Assembly: GCA_015680685.1 (NCBI GenBank)
Contig: MNCI01016243.1
Coordinates: 94,548 to 158,547, forward strand
DNA length: 64,000 nt
Direction of reading: 5' to 3'
Source of the DNA: Gnetum montanum
Lineage: Eukaryota > Streptophyta > Gnetopsida > Gnetales > Gnetaceae
Made by a program: the position numbers and the translations under genes. Below, piece by piece: positions 11,372-23,795 of the stretch; position 1 is the first letter of the stretch; every line of letters starts with the position of its first letter. The notes under the pieces were generated by a model. The model was not told the DNA's origin. It worked only from the letters and a program-made list of their open reading frames with translations, and searched no databases.

Positions 11372-12760
11372 TGTAGCAACTAAAAAATTCTATTATTAGA
11401 AGACTGAAAATTCTAGAAAAATACCTTTAATCTTGGATTCGAAGGGCCTTTAAAAAATACAATTCAAGGTACCCTAGGTAGTGTGGTAGATTATCCAAGG
11501 ACTTAAAAAATGTAAAATGGGGGTAGAACAATAAAAATGCAATGCAAATCTTAGAAAATAAATGCACCAAAATGGAAAAAATAATTCTATCTTGCATTAA
11601 AACAAAACGAAAACCTTTATTTTAAAAGAAATAAAGAATGATTCAATAAATGTGTACAATATGTGACTAGAATAGCAGGGAGTTTACCTTGATGGGGTGT
11701 CATATTCTATTGAAACTGGTGGCTCCATGATCCTAATGTTCTACAACTCCCAATGCTACTGAACTATGTTGTTCTCCATACTAGATCTACAAAGTTAGTG
11801 GTGTAAAGGGAAGTGACATGTGTGAGGGATCATAATCTTAGTAGGGGATAATCATGGCTATGGAGGTTCTATGGTTGGGATTCAAGAAGCTATATGTATG
11901 CAAAATTTCAAGAGTTCTTGAATGTAAAAAAATGTCTAAAAATACAATGTGTGAAAATGCTAAAATTGTGAAACCCATACATCTTGTTGGGGCTTAAATT
12001 TTATAATATTTTGGTCATAAATTTGTTTGTAAATTCTACTTGATTAATACTGCAAATTCTAACTTGATTTTTGGCAAATTTCTATCATGTGCAGATATGG
12101 TGGGTGTGCAATTCAAGGGGGTTACTATATGGGATAAGTGTTATACCACCATGCCATCAACGCCATTTGATTTACTAAAAATAGTAATGGAGGTACAACA
12201 CTAATGTTGGGAGATGACATCCACATTGGGGTATGGCATTCACACTAGAAGTAGGTGAGTTATACCCTCATGCATCCACTCTAGGGGGATGGCATTCATG
12301 TTGACGGTAGGTGAGTTATTCCCCCATGCATCCATGATGGGGGAATGACATCCACACTAGGGGTAGGTGAGTTATACCCTCATGCATCTACATAAAGGGT
12401 AGGTGAGTTATACCACCATGCATATATGTTGGGGGAAGTTGAGTTATACCCTCATGCAAGTATCTCTAATGTGGAAAATGATATACCACCCATAAAACCC
12501 ATCAAAATGCCAATTTTGGCATACCAAAAGGCATTTTTAACCCCATGAAGCCAAAATATAGACATTATGTGATTTTGTTTTACTTGGGGGATGAGGATTT
12601 GACCACTTATAAGGCATTTTTCAGCCCCAAAACTATAAAGTATGTGAGATTGCATCTCATGGATTATAATCTACATTTATAATGATGTTTAGCTTTAAGT
12701 TTCATGGGGTGAAGCCTACATGATAAAATGGTTAAAACATGGAATTTGGATGGTGTTTCA
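11372..12760 (-). repeat. 5' LTR of element A
   Basis: 1389 bases, starting TGAAACACCATCC at 12760 and ending TTAGTTGCTACA at 11372. The U5 end matches the G LTR (AAGTCC..., AGGGTACCTT, AAGGCCCTT...), and the U3 start matches solo LTR L2 in inverted orientation (GGATTATAATC, CTTATAAGTGG, CCCCATGA). 12180-12460 holds a degenerate tandem repeat built on GGTGAGTTATACCCTCATGCAT; L2 has a related G-rich GGGTATAAC stretch at 17150-17250. Confidence 0.8.
12180..12460. repeat. Tandem repeat in the U3 of the element A LTR
   Basis: About five degenerate copies of a unit of roughly 45-60 bases containing GGTGAGTTATACCCTCATGC and GGCATCCACACTAGGGG. Unit lengths vary. Confidence 0.7.
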
Positions 12761-12950
12761 CCTACCTTACAAGGGAGGTGAAATAATTGTTCATGGAGAC
12801 AGTGCAACTCCCTTGGTAGTCAACAATATTGACATTGAACAAGGATTTGAAGTGGAGTTTTAGGAAGAAACTCCTACTATTAATGATGAAGTCCAGAGGC
12901 CCAATAAAGTGAAAGAGGCCAAAAATAACATTAAATGTAGGCTAACATGA
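12761..12950 (+). pseudogene. Element D protease C-terminal tail, cut by element A
   Basis: LPYKGGEIIVHGDSATPL reads straight out of the element A LTR border. It matches the tail that follows the conserved LILGxPWL in B (MGEIIIHGDATTS) and C (GGEVIIHGD). The frame continues through an acidic stretch (IDIEQGFEVEF) with a stop at 12861-12863. The gag and catalytic part of this protease would lie left of element A, outside the window. Confidence 0.7.
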
Positions 12951-13261
12951 CATCATAACATGATCAAAACATTAAATGCATAAGATGCATAAAACTAAAT
13001 ATGTTAGAATGTATAAATAAAATTAAAATTTAAAAAATAATAAATAAATATAATAACCAAAATGTCAATAACCTGTAGTCATAGTCACATAGTGTGACAA
13101 AAATCCAAATGACATAAAAAATAAATAGAAGTCCAATAGCCATAGATACACTATGTAGTAATAACATTAAAAAATAATAACCATATCAGAAGCAAACATT
13201 GGCTAGAAGTAGCCACAACATCATCAACAACAAAATTAAACCAAAGGCATGATAAAGACTA
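12951..13261. other. Element D spacer
   Basis: AT-rich, with words such as TCCAAATGACATAAAA and GTAGTCATAGTCACAT that faintly recall the spacer repeats of B and C. No gene seen. Confidence 0.35.
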
Positions 13262-15760
13262 AGGGAACTAAGGTGAAACTGGAGGGGGAGGAGGAGCATC
13301 TCCAATGTGATCTCCATTGGGATAACTAGTATCACTTGGTACCTATACCAATCATAAAAATAAAGGTCTAATTAGTAATCAACATAATGAAATAACAAAT
13401 TAAAAAATGCTAAAATATAAGAAATTTAAAAAATATATATAAATAAATAGACCTAACAAGATTCCTAAGCAATATCATCTTTGGAAAAGCTCTGAAGACC
13501 AACCTCTAGAAAATGGGAAATTTGTTCTTTGGTCACATGGACCCAATCTACTTCATCAAGATTAACTCTGGTTAAGTTGTTGCTCTCATCAACATTAGTT
13601 TGGGTTGATGCTTCTCATGAAAATATAGTAGTAGTCACCTCTCCAAAAGTGGTAGTCACCTTGGAAGTTGGAGAATTGGCCACCACAAGAGAGCTTGCAA
13701 ACAACTTGAAGGAATTTGCAACATTGATTCCCCTCATGAGCAACTCCAGCTTGCACCTCTTGATCAACTTGTCCTATACTCACTTTAGGTAGCTCTTCCA
13801 TTTAGCCTTATATTTTTTCTTGTCGTCCTTTTGTGCCCAGTTCCACTCAAGGATCAAAGAAACATAGTCCCTCCACTATGAGGCATTAGGATCCAATAAT
13901 TCTTTCTATGGCTTCTGCTCCACGAGGCTCCTAGCAAGGGAAACCTTGTCATGGATGGAATTATAATACCACACCCATTCAACCACTTTGATTTGTAAGG
14001 AGTCCCTATTAGCCACTTGGGGTTCCACAAACTACTTATGATCCTTGAGTTCTTTAATCTTCTAAGCTTGTTTCTTATTTTTCCTTTCCAAAGCTACAAC
14101 TCATTCTTGTAGGAACTCATTGGAACTTTTTCATTCCCATGAGGTTCTAGCACATGAGAGTGTACATTTAGTGACACTTTCATAGAACCTTCATGGAACA
14201 TTTTCCACTTCAAGTGGTAGGCTATTTATTTCATTTATTTCAATGGCACAATTGGAATCCCATCCAACCTTTGACATTGCAAGTAACATAAACAACATAA
14301 ACACATAAAACCATGTAAACAAGAAGTAACAAACTAATCAAGAAAATATTTAAAATATTTTAAAAACATAAAGGATAAATATAATTAAAAGTGAAATAAC
14401 CTAAAATTATTACCAACATCCAAATCAATTTTTTGCAATTGATCAATCATGTCTTTGGTCATCCCATGCATGAACTCTATTTTTTCAAGAACCTCCACCC
14501 ATGGTTTCATGTGAAATGTAGATGTGGAAGCATCTAGTTGAGGTTGAGGAGCTACAAATAAGCATCATCATAGCCTAACAATTAAAAATAGGTTTAAACA
14601 AGAAACTACAAATTATGACATATAAAACAAAATTCTCAAGTACCTGGAGGCTCATCTGAGATGATGATAGAAGGTTTACCAAATTGTGCACCATCAAATA
14701 TAGCATTAATATCATCCAATGTGGCATTGGAGAGGCCCTTATCTTCATGATATTGTAGAACCTCCTCCTCTAGGTGGTTCTATTTAGCCTTCACTGTTAC
14801 TTCCTGAGCCACCAATTCTTGTTCTTTACCTATAAGAACAACGAGGACAAAAATAGAATTACTTGGCATATTTTTCATAAAAAAGCTAATAACATGGTCA
14901 TATATTAGGAAACACAAATACAAAATTACTTAAATAATAAAATAACATGAATAAAATGTACCTACAATTGTAGGATGCACTTGACCAAGTTTCACAATGA
15001 TTCTCCTCTTCGTAGGCTTCTCAACAACTAGTGTTATCTCCTCAACCATAGGCCTCTTTCACTTTACTCTAACTATCCCATTAACTTTAGAATGTAACTT
15101 CTTAACCTTTGTAGCATTTCAATGAAAAACTTGGGGTTTAATCCCCATGTTATTAGGAGAATGAAAATGCATCCCACTAAATCTATTAGTGGTAGTGAAT
15201 AATGATTCACCAACACTTTCTAGTGGATTCTAAGCCTACATGGTTGGTAAAATGTGTTTCATCCAAGGCTTAGAGGGTTGGGATGGATCTTGAGTTACCC
15301 ATTATCCATCCTTTTCACCACCAGGAGTTTCATAAACTACATTAGATACACTACAAAAGATGAAAAATTCATGTGGCATATTGTACCAAGGTTGTTTTAG
15401 AGTTTGAAGATCTCCCCTCATAGCCTAGAAATGAGATGAATAACCCAATTGAATTGTGCATCCTTAATGAGGACCTTGTTCATGGTCCATGTCTATTCAA
15501 TCTCTAGGATCTTCTTCTATGATAGAAGCTTTGGGAAAGCCTAACACTAGAATAACGGGTACATCTTGTTCACCTCTATGACTTGGAATTTTCATGGGTT
15601 TTATGTGGCTCATATCCTCAACTATGCTAGAACCACCTGCATCTAGTGTTGGGTTCTTAGTTTCCCAACAATTTCCAACATAGTTGCTGCATAACCCAAT
15701 GTGGATGTTGCAAGGCCAGCGTTGGAATGGATAGGTTTCTATTTTCTTCATGAAGGTAGC
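13262..15760 (-). pseudogene. Antisense multi-exon gene of element D (extra gene family)
   Basis: Exons read leftwards, borders approximate: 15760-14975 with GESLFTTTNRFSGMHFHSPNN (B: DESVFVTKGGYSGHSIHTHDN); 14840-14643 with TLDDINAIFDGAQFGKPS, donor CCTCCAG|GTACTT; about 14545-14425 with LEKIEFMHGMTKDMIDQLQK (B: MPSKMDFVLGIVNEVVDRIQ), donor GATGTTG|GTAATA; a long coiled-coil-like exon 14170-13470 with RCKLELLMRGINVANSF (B: KCQLEMFVEGLGLRSSF) and DWVHVTKEQISHFLEVGLQ (B: DWTSVLKEEILHWLEFGLR); a last exon ending at 13268. Introns are AT-rich. Many stops. The first exons are missing because the gene runs into the G LTR near 15770. Function unknown; the gene is the element's own extra gene, not a host gene. 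Confidence 0.75.
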
Positions 15761-15779
15761 ATGGAGTGGTTGGGGCTTT

Positions 15780-16721
15780 GTTTTTCTAGTAAGCTCAACA
15801 TTATCCCAATAATTCTAGCATTTCTCCACCAATGCTAGCATTATTTCCAAAATGCTAGTATATATGGATGTTGCTAGAATAGTTGAAAAAACCCATTTAC
15901 TATTTATGCTATCTAGCATGATTTTGGTGGCCTAGGTGCATCAAAACTTGCCATAAATAGAAAACTACATTGAAAATAATGTCCTACTACACCTACAAAT
16001 TATACCAATTTATTAGCAATCATGGAAAAACTTTGTAGCACTAAAACTAACAACCATGAGACCTATAAGAACAAATTTCAAACACATTGAATAGGCTTTT
16101 GATTTCATTGTTTCATACTTCTACAACCAATAACCTTTGAAACCTTGAGCACTTAAGACCTTTGGCCTTTTGTAAGGCTTTTAGAGAAATTTGGTAAAAA
16201 ATTGGATATTTGAGACTCCTAGCATAGTTCCAAAATTCCAAAAATCCAAACTCCTTATTTATCCCCCTATTCATCAATGTTGCAAATTTGAGTTGAAAAC
16301 CTCCAAGGAGTTTGGGAAATTGAAGTTGGGAAGTACTTGGATTATGAAGCTGACTACAAAACACAACCTACCAGCTTCAATAGGCTTCAAGCTTCATCAA
16401 AGCAAATTGCTTATGCATTTGGGAAAATAATTTGTACAACTTTGAACTCTCATAATTTTTCAATATTTTATTATTATAATAAAGTTTTATTTTATTTAGT
16501 GGAGTCTATTTCTAGTTCATTTTTGTGTATTTTATTAGTCTATATCTGCATTATTGTTTTAAATTATTTATCATTTTTATAGTCCCTAATTTCATGGGTA
16601 ATCAAGAAGACCTTCTAGGGTGCCTTTGATCCTCTTTCTTGAAGGCCCTTGGGATGTAGGGTTAAATGTATATTGGCTGGAATTTTTGGTTTTCCAATAA
16701 TTGAATATTTTAGGCACTACA
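15780..16721 (+). repeat. LTR of element G, truncated at its U3 end
   Basis: The U5 end is clear: AGTCCCTAATTTCATGGG..., GGAATTTTTGGTTTTCC and the terminus TAGGCACTACA at 16721, matching L2 (TAGTCACTACA) and the element A LTR (AGTTGCTACA). A TATA-like CCTATAAGAAC lies near 16060. The start TGAAACACC is absent; the LTR begins mid-U3 where the element D antisense gene stops. What follows is leader-like, so this was a 5' LTR. Confidence 0.65.
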
Positions 16722-16874
16722 TTATTTAGGGCTTTTCGGCCATCATGGAGATGAAATTAGATTTTGCAAATTTTTTTGGTAAGGATTTTGATTTTTCCGT
16801 GATCCAGTAGGCAACATTCTAGTCATAGTCTTGCTTTTCAACATTCACAATTTTTTCTTGGCTATACTAGTAGT
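16722..16874 (+). other. Start of element G leader with decayed primer-binding site
   Basis: Follows the LTR terminus. TTAGGGCTTTTCGG is where GAAGGAGGGCTTG stands in element C. The leader stops at GTAGT (16870-16874), the target duplication of solo LTR L2, and resumes at 38424. Confidence 0.55.
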
Positions 16875-17470
16875 TGAAACACCACCAAGAAAATGCATGT
16901 TGTAAAATTTTTGCAATTTAATTTTCACCCCATGAGACCCAAGGCGAAAATTTCATTATAAAATGTGAAGATTATAATCCAATAGAAGTAATTTCACATT
17001 AACTTTTGGGGCTAAAAAATCCCTCATAAGTGGTGAAAGCCTTAATTCCCAAGTGAAAAAGTCATAAAATGCCTATATTTGGACTTTGGGGAGGAGGGGG
17101 GAAGGGCGTTTCAAAAATGCCCTTTGGACTACCAAAATTTACATTTTCCTATAGAGGGTATAACCTTTACTACTTTGAAAACACATGTGTTTAGAATGAG
17201 GGGGTGTAACATCACCTATATACAACATTGGGGGGGGGGGGTATAACTATTGCCCCCTTAGTATTGCTAGTGCATCCCCAACATTGCTCCAATTGCTCCA
17301 GCATGGCCCCAACACTTCAACATTGTTCCAACATTAATATTGATACTACATCCCCAACATTGTTGATGCAGCTGGACGTGGCTCCTGTAGCTTCAACATT
17401 GCTACTAGAAGGCCAAGTATGGGTAGAAGGAGGCAACATGGGTGAAATTTACATTTACAATTTTTGGTAA

Positions 17471-19079
17471 TCAAACACCACAAAAATTTGGGCCTAGCAC
17501 TTTCAGACAAGAATCAATCTAAGTCATGATGCTTCCCAACATGAACGAAACTTATGAACTTCATAAACAACATGAAACGGAGTCCAATCAAGAAACTAAA
17601 AGTTCCCTGAGATCCATTGGAGACTACATCAACATCTGGCAACAAGGATTGTAAATTTCAAACTCAAAACACTTAGTTTTGACTAAATATACTTGTTGCA
17701 CACAGGCCTACATGCTCAGCGTGCAACTCAACATGCAGTAATTTTTGAGTGCCAAAAACTTCACCAAACAGGCCAAAATTGAAGGTATAGACTACCCAAG
17801 AGTTTCCCCAAGGTCCCCAGTAGTTCTCAGGCTCCAGAAAATCATGTTTTGGGCTCCAATTGATGTGTTTTCATGCCTGCATGCTAGCCTGCATGCCCAG
17901 CGTGTACCGTCATAGCCAGATCAAAACAAGCACTCAGAGCATGATTTTCATAAGCAATCAACTCCCAGGGGTAGGGAAACCATCAGGCATCATCCTGGGC
18001 TTCCATAAATCAAGTTTGGACCTTGAAAGGTGGTAGTTTCATGCCTATATGCTGCCATGCAAACCCAGCATGTACACCTAGCATCCAGCCCAGCATGCAA
18101 CACTTTCAACAATGTTGATTGGGCATTTTAGATAAGATTTTGACACGGAGTTGACCCTCAAGGCATGGTCAATGAATCTACAAGTCCAGAGGGTCTAGAG
18201 ACATCAATATTTTGCATCATAAGGGTCATTCTTGGCCCTGCATGTCTAGCATGCATGCCCGGTGTACAGCACAGCGTGCACACTAGAAACATGCCCAGCG
18301 TGCATGCCCGGCGTATAGCACAGCGTGAACACTAGAAACATGCCCAAAACTCACTTAAAATGAAGCCAAAATGAGCCCCCAGACACCCTAGAGAACTAGA
18401 AACACTTAGGAAACAAGGATCCAACTCCAGTGTACAAGATTAGGCTCCAAAACTACAGTGTTCATACCCACAAACTGGCTTGCATGCCCAGCATGTACGC
18501 CCAACATGTATGCCCAACAGGTACACTCTTAGAGCCTCCTAAAGCCTTATCAAATCAAGGTCAAATGAGCTCAAAATTGATAGGAAGCATCCTCAAGACA
18601 TCAGGCATCTAGATCCATGCTCAAAACTAGTGTCACAGTTTAAAATTTGGTCAGAAATTCTTCATGCTTGTCCACATGCTATATAGTGTGTGGGGCATAT
18701 ACGCCCAACATGTACACAGTGGCATGCTGCACACTTGTAAAGCTTCATTCTTTTGCAGCCAGTCAACACTCCACATGTCACCTAATCTAAAATTCCAGCA
18801 TCCCACAGCTAATCATCGCATCTCAGATCTGAATTTAATGTCCAAACTTGTACAAAGACCCAAATTTTTGGCGAGATTAGGGTTCAAAAATTGAAGAATC
18901 TTGGCAAAAATTTAAGAATCCACACTAAGAACATCTAGAACATCCACCCTACATGCTGGACTTCTACCCCACATGCTGAGCATACAGCCTTCATGCTGTG
19001 CCTACAGTCCAAACCAGCATATCATCACCCCTTCGCATCCACCAGGGCTCTTCGTCTACCTTGTGTCATATCCACAATG
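17471..19079 (+). repeat. 5' LTR of element B, 3' part missing
   Basis: Matches 33962-35560 of the 3' LTR along its length, including repeated words CATGCCCAGCGTGCATGCCC and CACTAGAAACATG in U3. The match stops after GTGTCATATCCACAATG. The last 385 or so bases of the 3' copy (35561-35944) have no counterpart, and an unrelated GC-rich segment with a palindrome takes their place. Confidence 0.85.
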
Positions 19080-19112
19080 CCGATACCCATCGTGCAACCC
19101 ATAGGGGCACAC

Positions 19113-19143
19113 GGTGAGGTCAGCCCCTAGGGGGGACCTCACC
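19113..19143. repeat. 31-bp near-perfect palindrome at the damaged LTR/gag junction
   Basis: Arms GGTGAGGTC (19113-19121) and GACCTCACC (19135-19143) with CCCCTAGGGG at the centre. It is much richer in G and C than its surroundings. Confidence 0.85.
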
Positions 19144-19199
19144 GATCTCTCAGACTGCAAGGGAAGAATTCATCATTTAACATCATAACACAGGAACAA

Positions 19200-22100
19200 T
19201 AAAATTTTATATGTGTAAAGATCCAAGCTTTCTTGGTAATAGATCAAACTGAATTGGAGGCTAAGAAACAGTATGAACTAGTCAATAAGGGAGGACATGA
19301 GTTCATCCCCTCCCCATATGACATCATCCCTCTCCCAAAGCACTACTTTGAGCTCATCTCACATCTCCTCCTAGAAAGGAGTCAGACCCTAGACTAGTCC
19401 ATGCCAAATCCTCAATTAGAAGAGGAGGATGACTCTGCAGCTCAGTCTGTACATGAGGATTCGTACCATACTCTCAGTCTGCATAGTTACGTGAACCTGC
19501 TATTCCACCCTTTCACAGGGGAGACTATGTCCCTCCATTCATTTAAAACCACTCAACCACATGTGCCTCAACAAGAAGCATTCACTCTTATTCCCACTCT
19601 CCCCATGACCGATACCCAATTCAATATACCCTTCCTCACTATTCCTCCAGTCACTACGTTATTCCCCCTCTTACAAGTACAACCCCAACAACACCCCCCT
19701 CAAAATAATGTAGGAGCGACCTTCCCACCCCAAGTGATTGGGATGCCACCTGTGATACCCTCTGCTACATCCGCTCACTATATACCATGAATTCAAACCC
19801 AAGGGACACCCTTCACCACTTCAACTGAACAAGTTCAGGGTGTTTCTTCGTAAATCATGACTAGACAGTGGGCCATGACTAGCATGCAAGCACATCGACC
19901 CCCTCATTACAACATACTGCCTCCTACAATTCCATCCATGAACATCCCTCAAGTACCATAGCAACAACAACAGTGACCATTTCCTTATAGTATGCCACCA
20001 TTAATAGCGCCTAACATGAATATTCCTCAAGCAAAACCTCTGAACACTCAACTTTCCTCTTTCCCGCCCACCGTACAATAATATAACTTTCATACTACAC
20101 AACATAACCCACCTGCCATATCACCTGATGCCCAAGACTGGGCTAAAGCTAAAAATATGATGCAAGAACTCCCTAATGAGTTAAAATGCCTCAAAACAGT
20201 CAACAACGAAGAGCTTAAAGTATTAGACTTTTACCAAGACGATCCTATTAGCTCTTTGGTACCACCATTGACCCTGGCCAAAGGAGTTTCTTTGCCTCAA
20301 CTAATCAAATACAATGGGGAATGGGACCCCAACACCCATCTGGTCACCTTTAGAGTAGAATGTTTACTGCTTCAGGCATGTCCCCATGCAATCGTACATG
20401 TTTTCGCCATGTCGCTCACTGGGAGAGATTTAGACAGGTAGCGAGCCTTGGCTCGTAACTCCATATCCTCTTTGGAGGATCTCCTACACTAGTTCGTTAC
20501 CAGGTTTAAACACAACCTAAAACCTGAAGCAACCCTGGACAGTCTGATATAGGTAAAACAAGCATCACTTGAACCTGTACAAAAATTTATTCATAGATGG
20601 AGTGCTGCGCTAAACGAAATTCATGAACCAATCCCTGAAACATACTTACTCACCATCCTAAAGTAAGCCTTAAATGATTTCGTGAAATCTAAACTGTACT
20701 ATTTGAACGTGTGCACTCTAAGCCAAGCTTTCGTGCTAATAAAGAACATAGAAGAGGCGGCCCAAAAAAGCCATGACCTTGCTTAATTAGCCTTTAAAAA
20801 TCAACACACTAAAAAAGAGAAAGAAAATGCTAAGGTAACAGTAGCAGCAGTAGCAAAACCTTAATAGACAAGTACGAGACAACAAGTTAAACCACCCACT
20901 ACCCCTACTGGCTTTACTAGACTTGCCCCTGCTGCTACACCTGGACTGTCCACATCACAAAATGCTACACAAAGTCATGTGAGAAACTTTGAGAGGAGAA
21001 ACCCATCTCAATACACACCATTTCCCATGAAACCTTCACAATTATTTGATCAACTCTTGAAGGCTAGGCTAATGAAACATAAACAATTATCCCCCACGGC
21101 AATTCAAAGACATGATTGATTCTATGAATTGGTCGAGAACCCAAGCATGGAAACACCGAATGAGCCCCCAGTTCCAAGAGGCTTTAGCCTAGACGATTTT
21201 TGTGAGTACCACCACCGTAATGGGCATGACATTGACTATTGTTTCACCTTGAAACAAGATATTCAACGAATGATTGATGGAGGTGAAATCACTTTTGATG
21301 AGGCCAACTCGGTCAAACCACAAAACCAGTCCATGGGAATATATAAAGATCCCCTAAACACTAAATAAGTGCCATACACAATTAACACCATCGACGTAGA
21401 TAATATCTATGAAACACCAAAGAACCCCTTCATAGTTCATGTTCCCCCTATGGCACTGACATCACCTCAACCTTCATATCCACCACATGATCCTCCTACC
21501 CCGCAAAAACCATTGCCCATCCGAGTATCTCCCACGGTGGAAAAAATGCAGATACCATCCCAAACCAAACCATTTGTTGTTCGCATGCCCCCTGTTGATA
21601 CAACCGCTAGTGTGACACCATCAAACTAACCCACTCCCTTTGTGGTCCGGGTGCCACCGGTGGTTTTTACGATAGAGGCACCAACTACAAATTGCCGAAG
21701 ACCATTTGTGGTCAAGGTGCCTAGATAGCCTAATACTCCTTAGACACAAGCCAATCCTGCCCCATTCATCATTTGAGTTCTGAAACAACCCCATACTTCG
21801 ATCCCAAATTTTCCCACACAACCCACACGAAAACGCCTAGCAGATAGGCTCACTAGGGAACGTTTGGTGAAGGCACGTCAACACCTTGCACTGGGACCCC
21901 CAAAACCAACTCTGTTAAGCGCAATACCTATGGCTCCTTATAATAAAGAGCCAAGCATGAGTTACAAAGAGGAAAAATCAAGAATGCAACACATATCAAA
22001 CCCAACGGCCATGAAAAATAACATGAAAGTTACCCCATGTGAGATACAACTGTTAGGTCCAATGGATCAAATGGCCATGGACAAGATTATACCCAATGGT

Positions 22101-22290
22101 GAGGACCTAGCTAATGCTCTAACATAGGTTACACAAGCCCTTAAACAAAATAATACATCATTGAGCTTGTACAACCACATATTGACTTCACCTATTCATC
22201 GCGAAGCCTTTGTACAAATGTTGACATCGATCCCAGTTAGCAAAAACCTACCCGCAAATGAACCCTCTATACACGCAGTAATGTCTACAT
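19200..22290 (+). pseudogene. gag: Element B gag
   Basis: One reading frame, broken only by point stops, runs from about 19200. No start codon is left: the frame opens inside the N-terminal region (EFIPSPYDIIPLPK at about 19290), so the real start went with the 5' LTR deletion. Then come a proline/glutamine-rich linker, VLDFYQDDPISS (20220), the gag core from YNGEWDPNTHLVTF (20310) through KFIHRWSAALNEIHEPIPE to about 20700, a basic stretch, and a Cys/His box CEYHHRNGHDIDYC at 21201-21242 followed by LKQDIQRMIDGGEITF. A proline-rich linker (FIVHVPP, PFVVRMPP repeats, 21430-21600) leads to protease. Stops include 19395-19397 and 20439-20441. Gag forms the particle and binds RNA. Confidence 0.85.
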
Positions 22291-23122
22291 GACAAGGATC
22301 TAAAACTAAATCATTGGGATTTCACTGCAAAAACATTAAGATCGATGAGAAAACCGGAGACGTCATCCACAAACCCATGTTTATAACCATACGAGTCAAT
22401 CAGTTTCAAATACATCGAGTACATGTAGATGATGGAGCAGCCACAAATGTGGTACCTTATCCCATCATTGAATAGTTAGGGCTTACAGAATTAATTAAAC
22501 CAACATCTACGACTTTCCTAAAGTCATTTAATGGTTCACGAGTAGTAGTCAAAGGTACATTAACCTTGGATTTCATAGTAGGGGATTGGTTCCCCACATT
22601 TGTAGACTTCGTGGTTATTGATAAGATGACTGGTTTTAACCTAATCCTGGGATAACCCTGGTTAGCCCAGCTAAAAGCAGTGTCTTCCCCCATTCATCAA
22701 GAGATTTAGTTACCCTAGGAGATGGGTGAAATCATTATCCATGGGGATGCTACTACATCCACCATCTCATCTCACACAGATGCAAATCAAGGCTCTGAAG
22801 TTAAATTTGAGGAGCCTGAACAAGAGGACATGCCACATGAGCATAATCTCGAGAGAATTTTCGAAAAGCCCATACTAAAAGAAACAAGAAAAACCGAAAG
22901 TGATGACCGACCCATAAAACATGACCCCTCAAAAATCAAGGAAACACCACCTATCCTAGAAACATCCAAGGATACTAACTCAGAGCTTACTCTACTAGAC
23001 GTCCCCTGGTTAGAGTTACCATTCAACATAATTAGCAAAGGAGATGCTGAGTATCGGATCATACCCATTAAACCCACTCCTAACATAAAAATAAGAAAAA
23101 TCAAAAAGTTACTAAAGAATTA
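22291..23122 (+). pseudogene. Element B protease and acidic tail
   Basis: Continues in the gag frame. MFITIRVNQFQIHRVHVDDGAATNVVPYP (in part at 22380-22465) carries the putative active site, D-D-G rather than the usual D-T/S-G. The flap region and FVVIDKMTGFNLILG at 22607-22652 follow, then a stop in place of R/Q before PWLAQLKAVSSPIHQ. After MGEIIIHGD (22722) comes an acidic, charged tail ending LDVPWLELPFN and a lysine-rich end, stop at 23120-23122. Acidic tails of this kind are also seen in D. RT does not follow: the next coding block on this strand begins near 28976. Confidence 0.8.
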
Positions 23123-23127
23123 ACAAA

Positions 23128-23430
23128 CTACATCAGTCTGTAATGACGTTAAACTACGATCGTCCGAAATGACGATAAACTATGCAAGTCCGGGATGACG
23201 TTAAACTATCACATGTCTGCAATGACATAAAACTAGCCATGGTCAGAAATGGACAATTTATATCAAAACCCATTGTATCAATTGATATCCTTCATATTTA
23301 TTAGTGTTCCAAAATGGCTTTAAACTAGAACGATCATGTTGCAGTTCGTCATGACTTTAAACTGACACTGACACACACACGCACATATGGCCCAAAATGG
23401 CCTTAAACTAGAGTGAGTTTGCTTTCGTTT
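23128..23430 (+). repeat. Spacer repeat cluster 1 of element B
   Basis: A unit of 26-27 bases starting GTCYGNAATGACGTTAAACTA begins at 23136, 23162, 23188, 23215 and 23242. Looser copies with AAATGGCTTTAAACTAGA continue to about 23420. It separates the protease end from the antisense gene. 23431-23795 holds no gene and would be the 3' untranslated part of the antisense gene. Confidence 0.8.
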
Positions 23431-23795
23431 GCCTCGAAAATTCAAATCCTCAGTTTACATTCTATGATTCCATCTTTGTAGTACAAGTTACATTGTCCTT
23501 TATGTTTTCCTTGGCATAGTTATAGTTTGGGTTATATTTGTACTTTATTTCATATTTCGACTTAAAGTCCAAAACAACCAAAAAGACTTTCACCCCATGT
23601 CCCTACATTATTTCTTCTCAACAATAAGACAACTTTAAAAAAAATGAAAAAATACATAAATATTTAAATGGATGATTACAAAATTTAGCCATGTTTATGC
23701 ATCTGTTCATATATAACTCAACTCAAAATAACAGAAATAATTTCTGTTTACAACCCGCAGAAACATAACTAATAACAACACGCCAGATTCAAGAA

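Larger units (their letters stand above)
1..12760 (-). mobile_element. Element A: Tat-like Ty3/gypsy retrotransposon, minus strand, left end outside window
   Basis: Order read on the minus strand: 5' LTR (11372-12760), primer-binding site, leader, gag, protease, spacer repeats and, on the opposite strand, the last exon of the family's extra gene (3237-3308). Two solo LTRs interrupt gag. Protein similarity to elements B and C was judged by eye from matching motifs. RT, integrase and the 3' LTR are not seen and would lie left of position 1. A sits inside the protease of element D; the five bases after its right end are CCTAC, the expected target duplication, whose partner is outside the window. 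Confidence 0.75.

Noticed and set aside
22787-23104. 105-codon minus-strand ORF
   Set aside because: Shadow of the acidic protease tail of element B.
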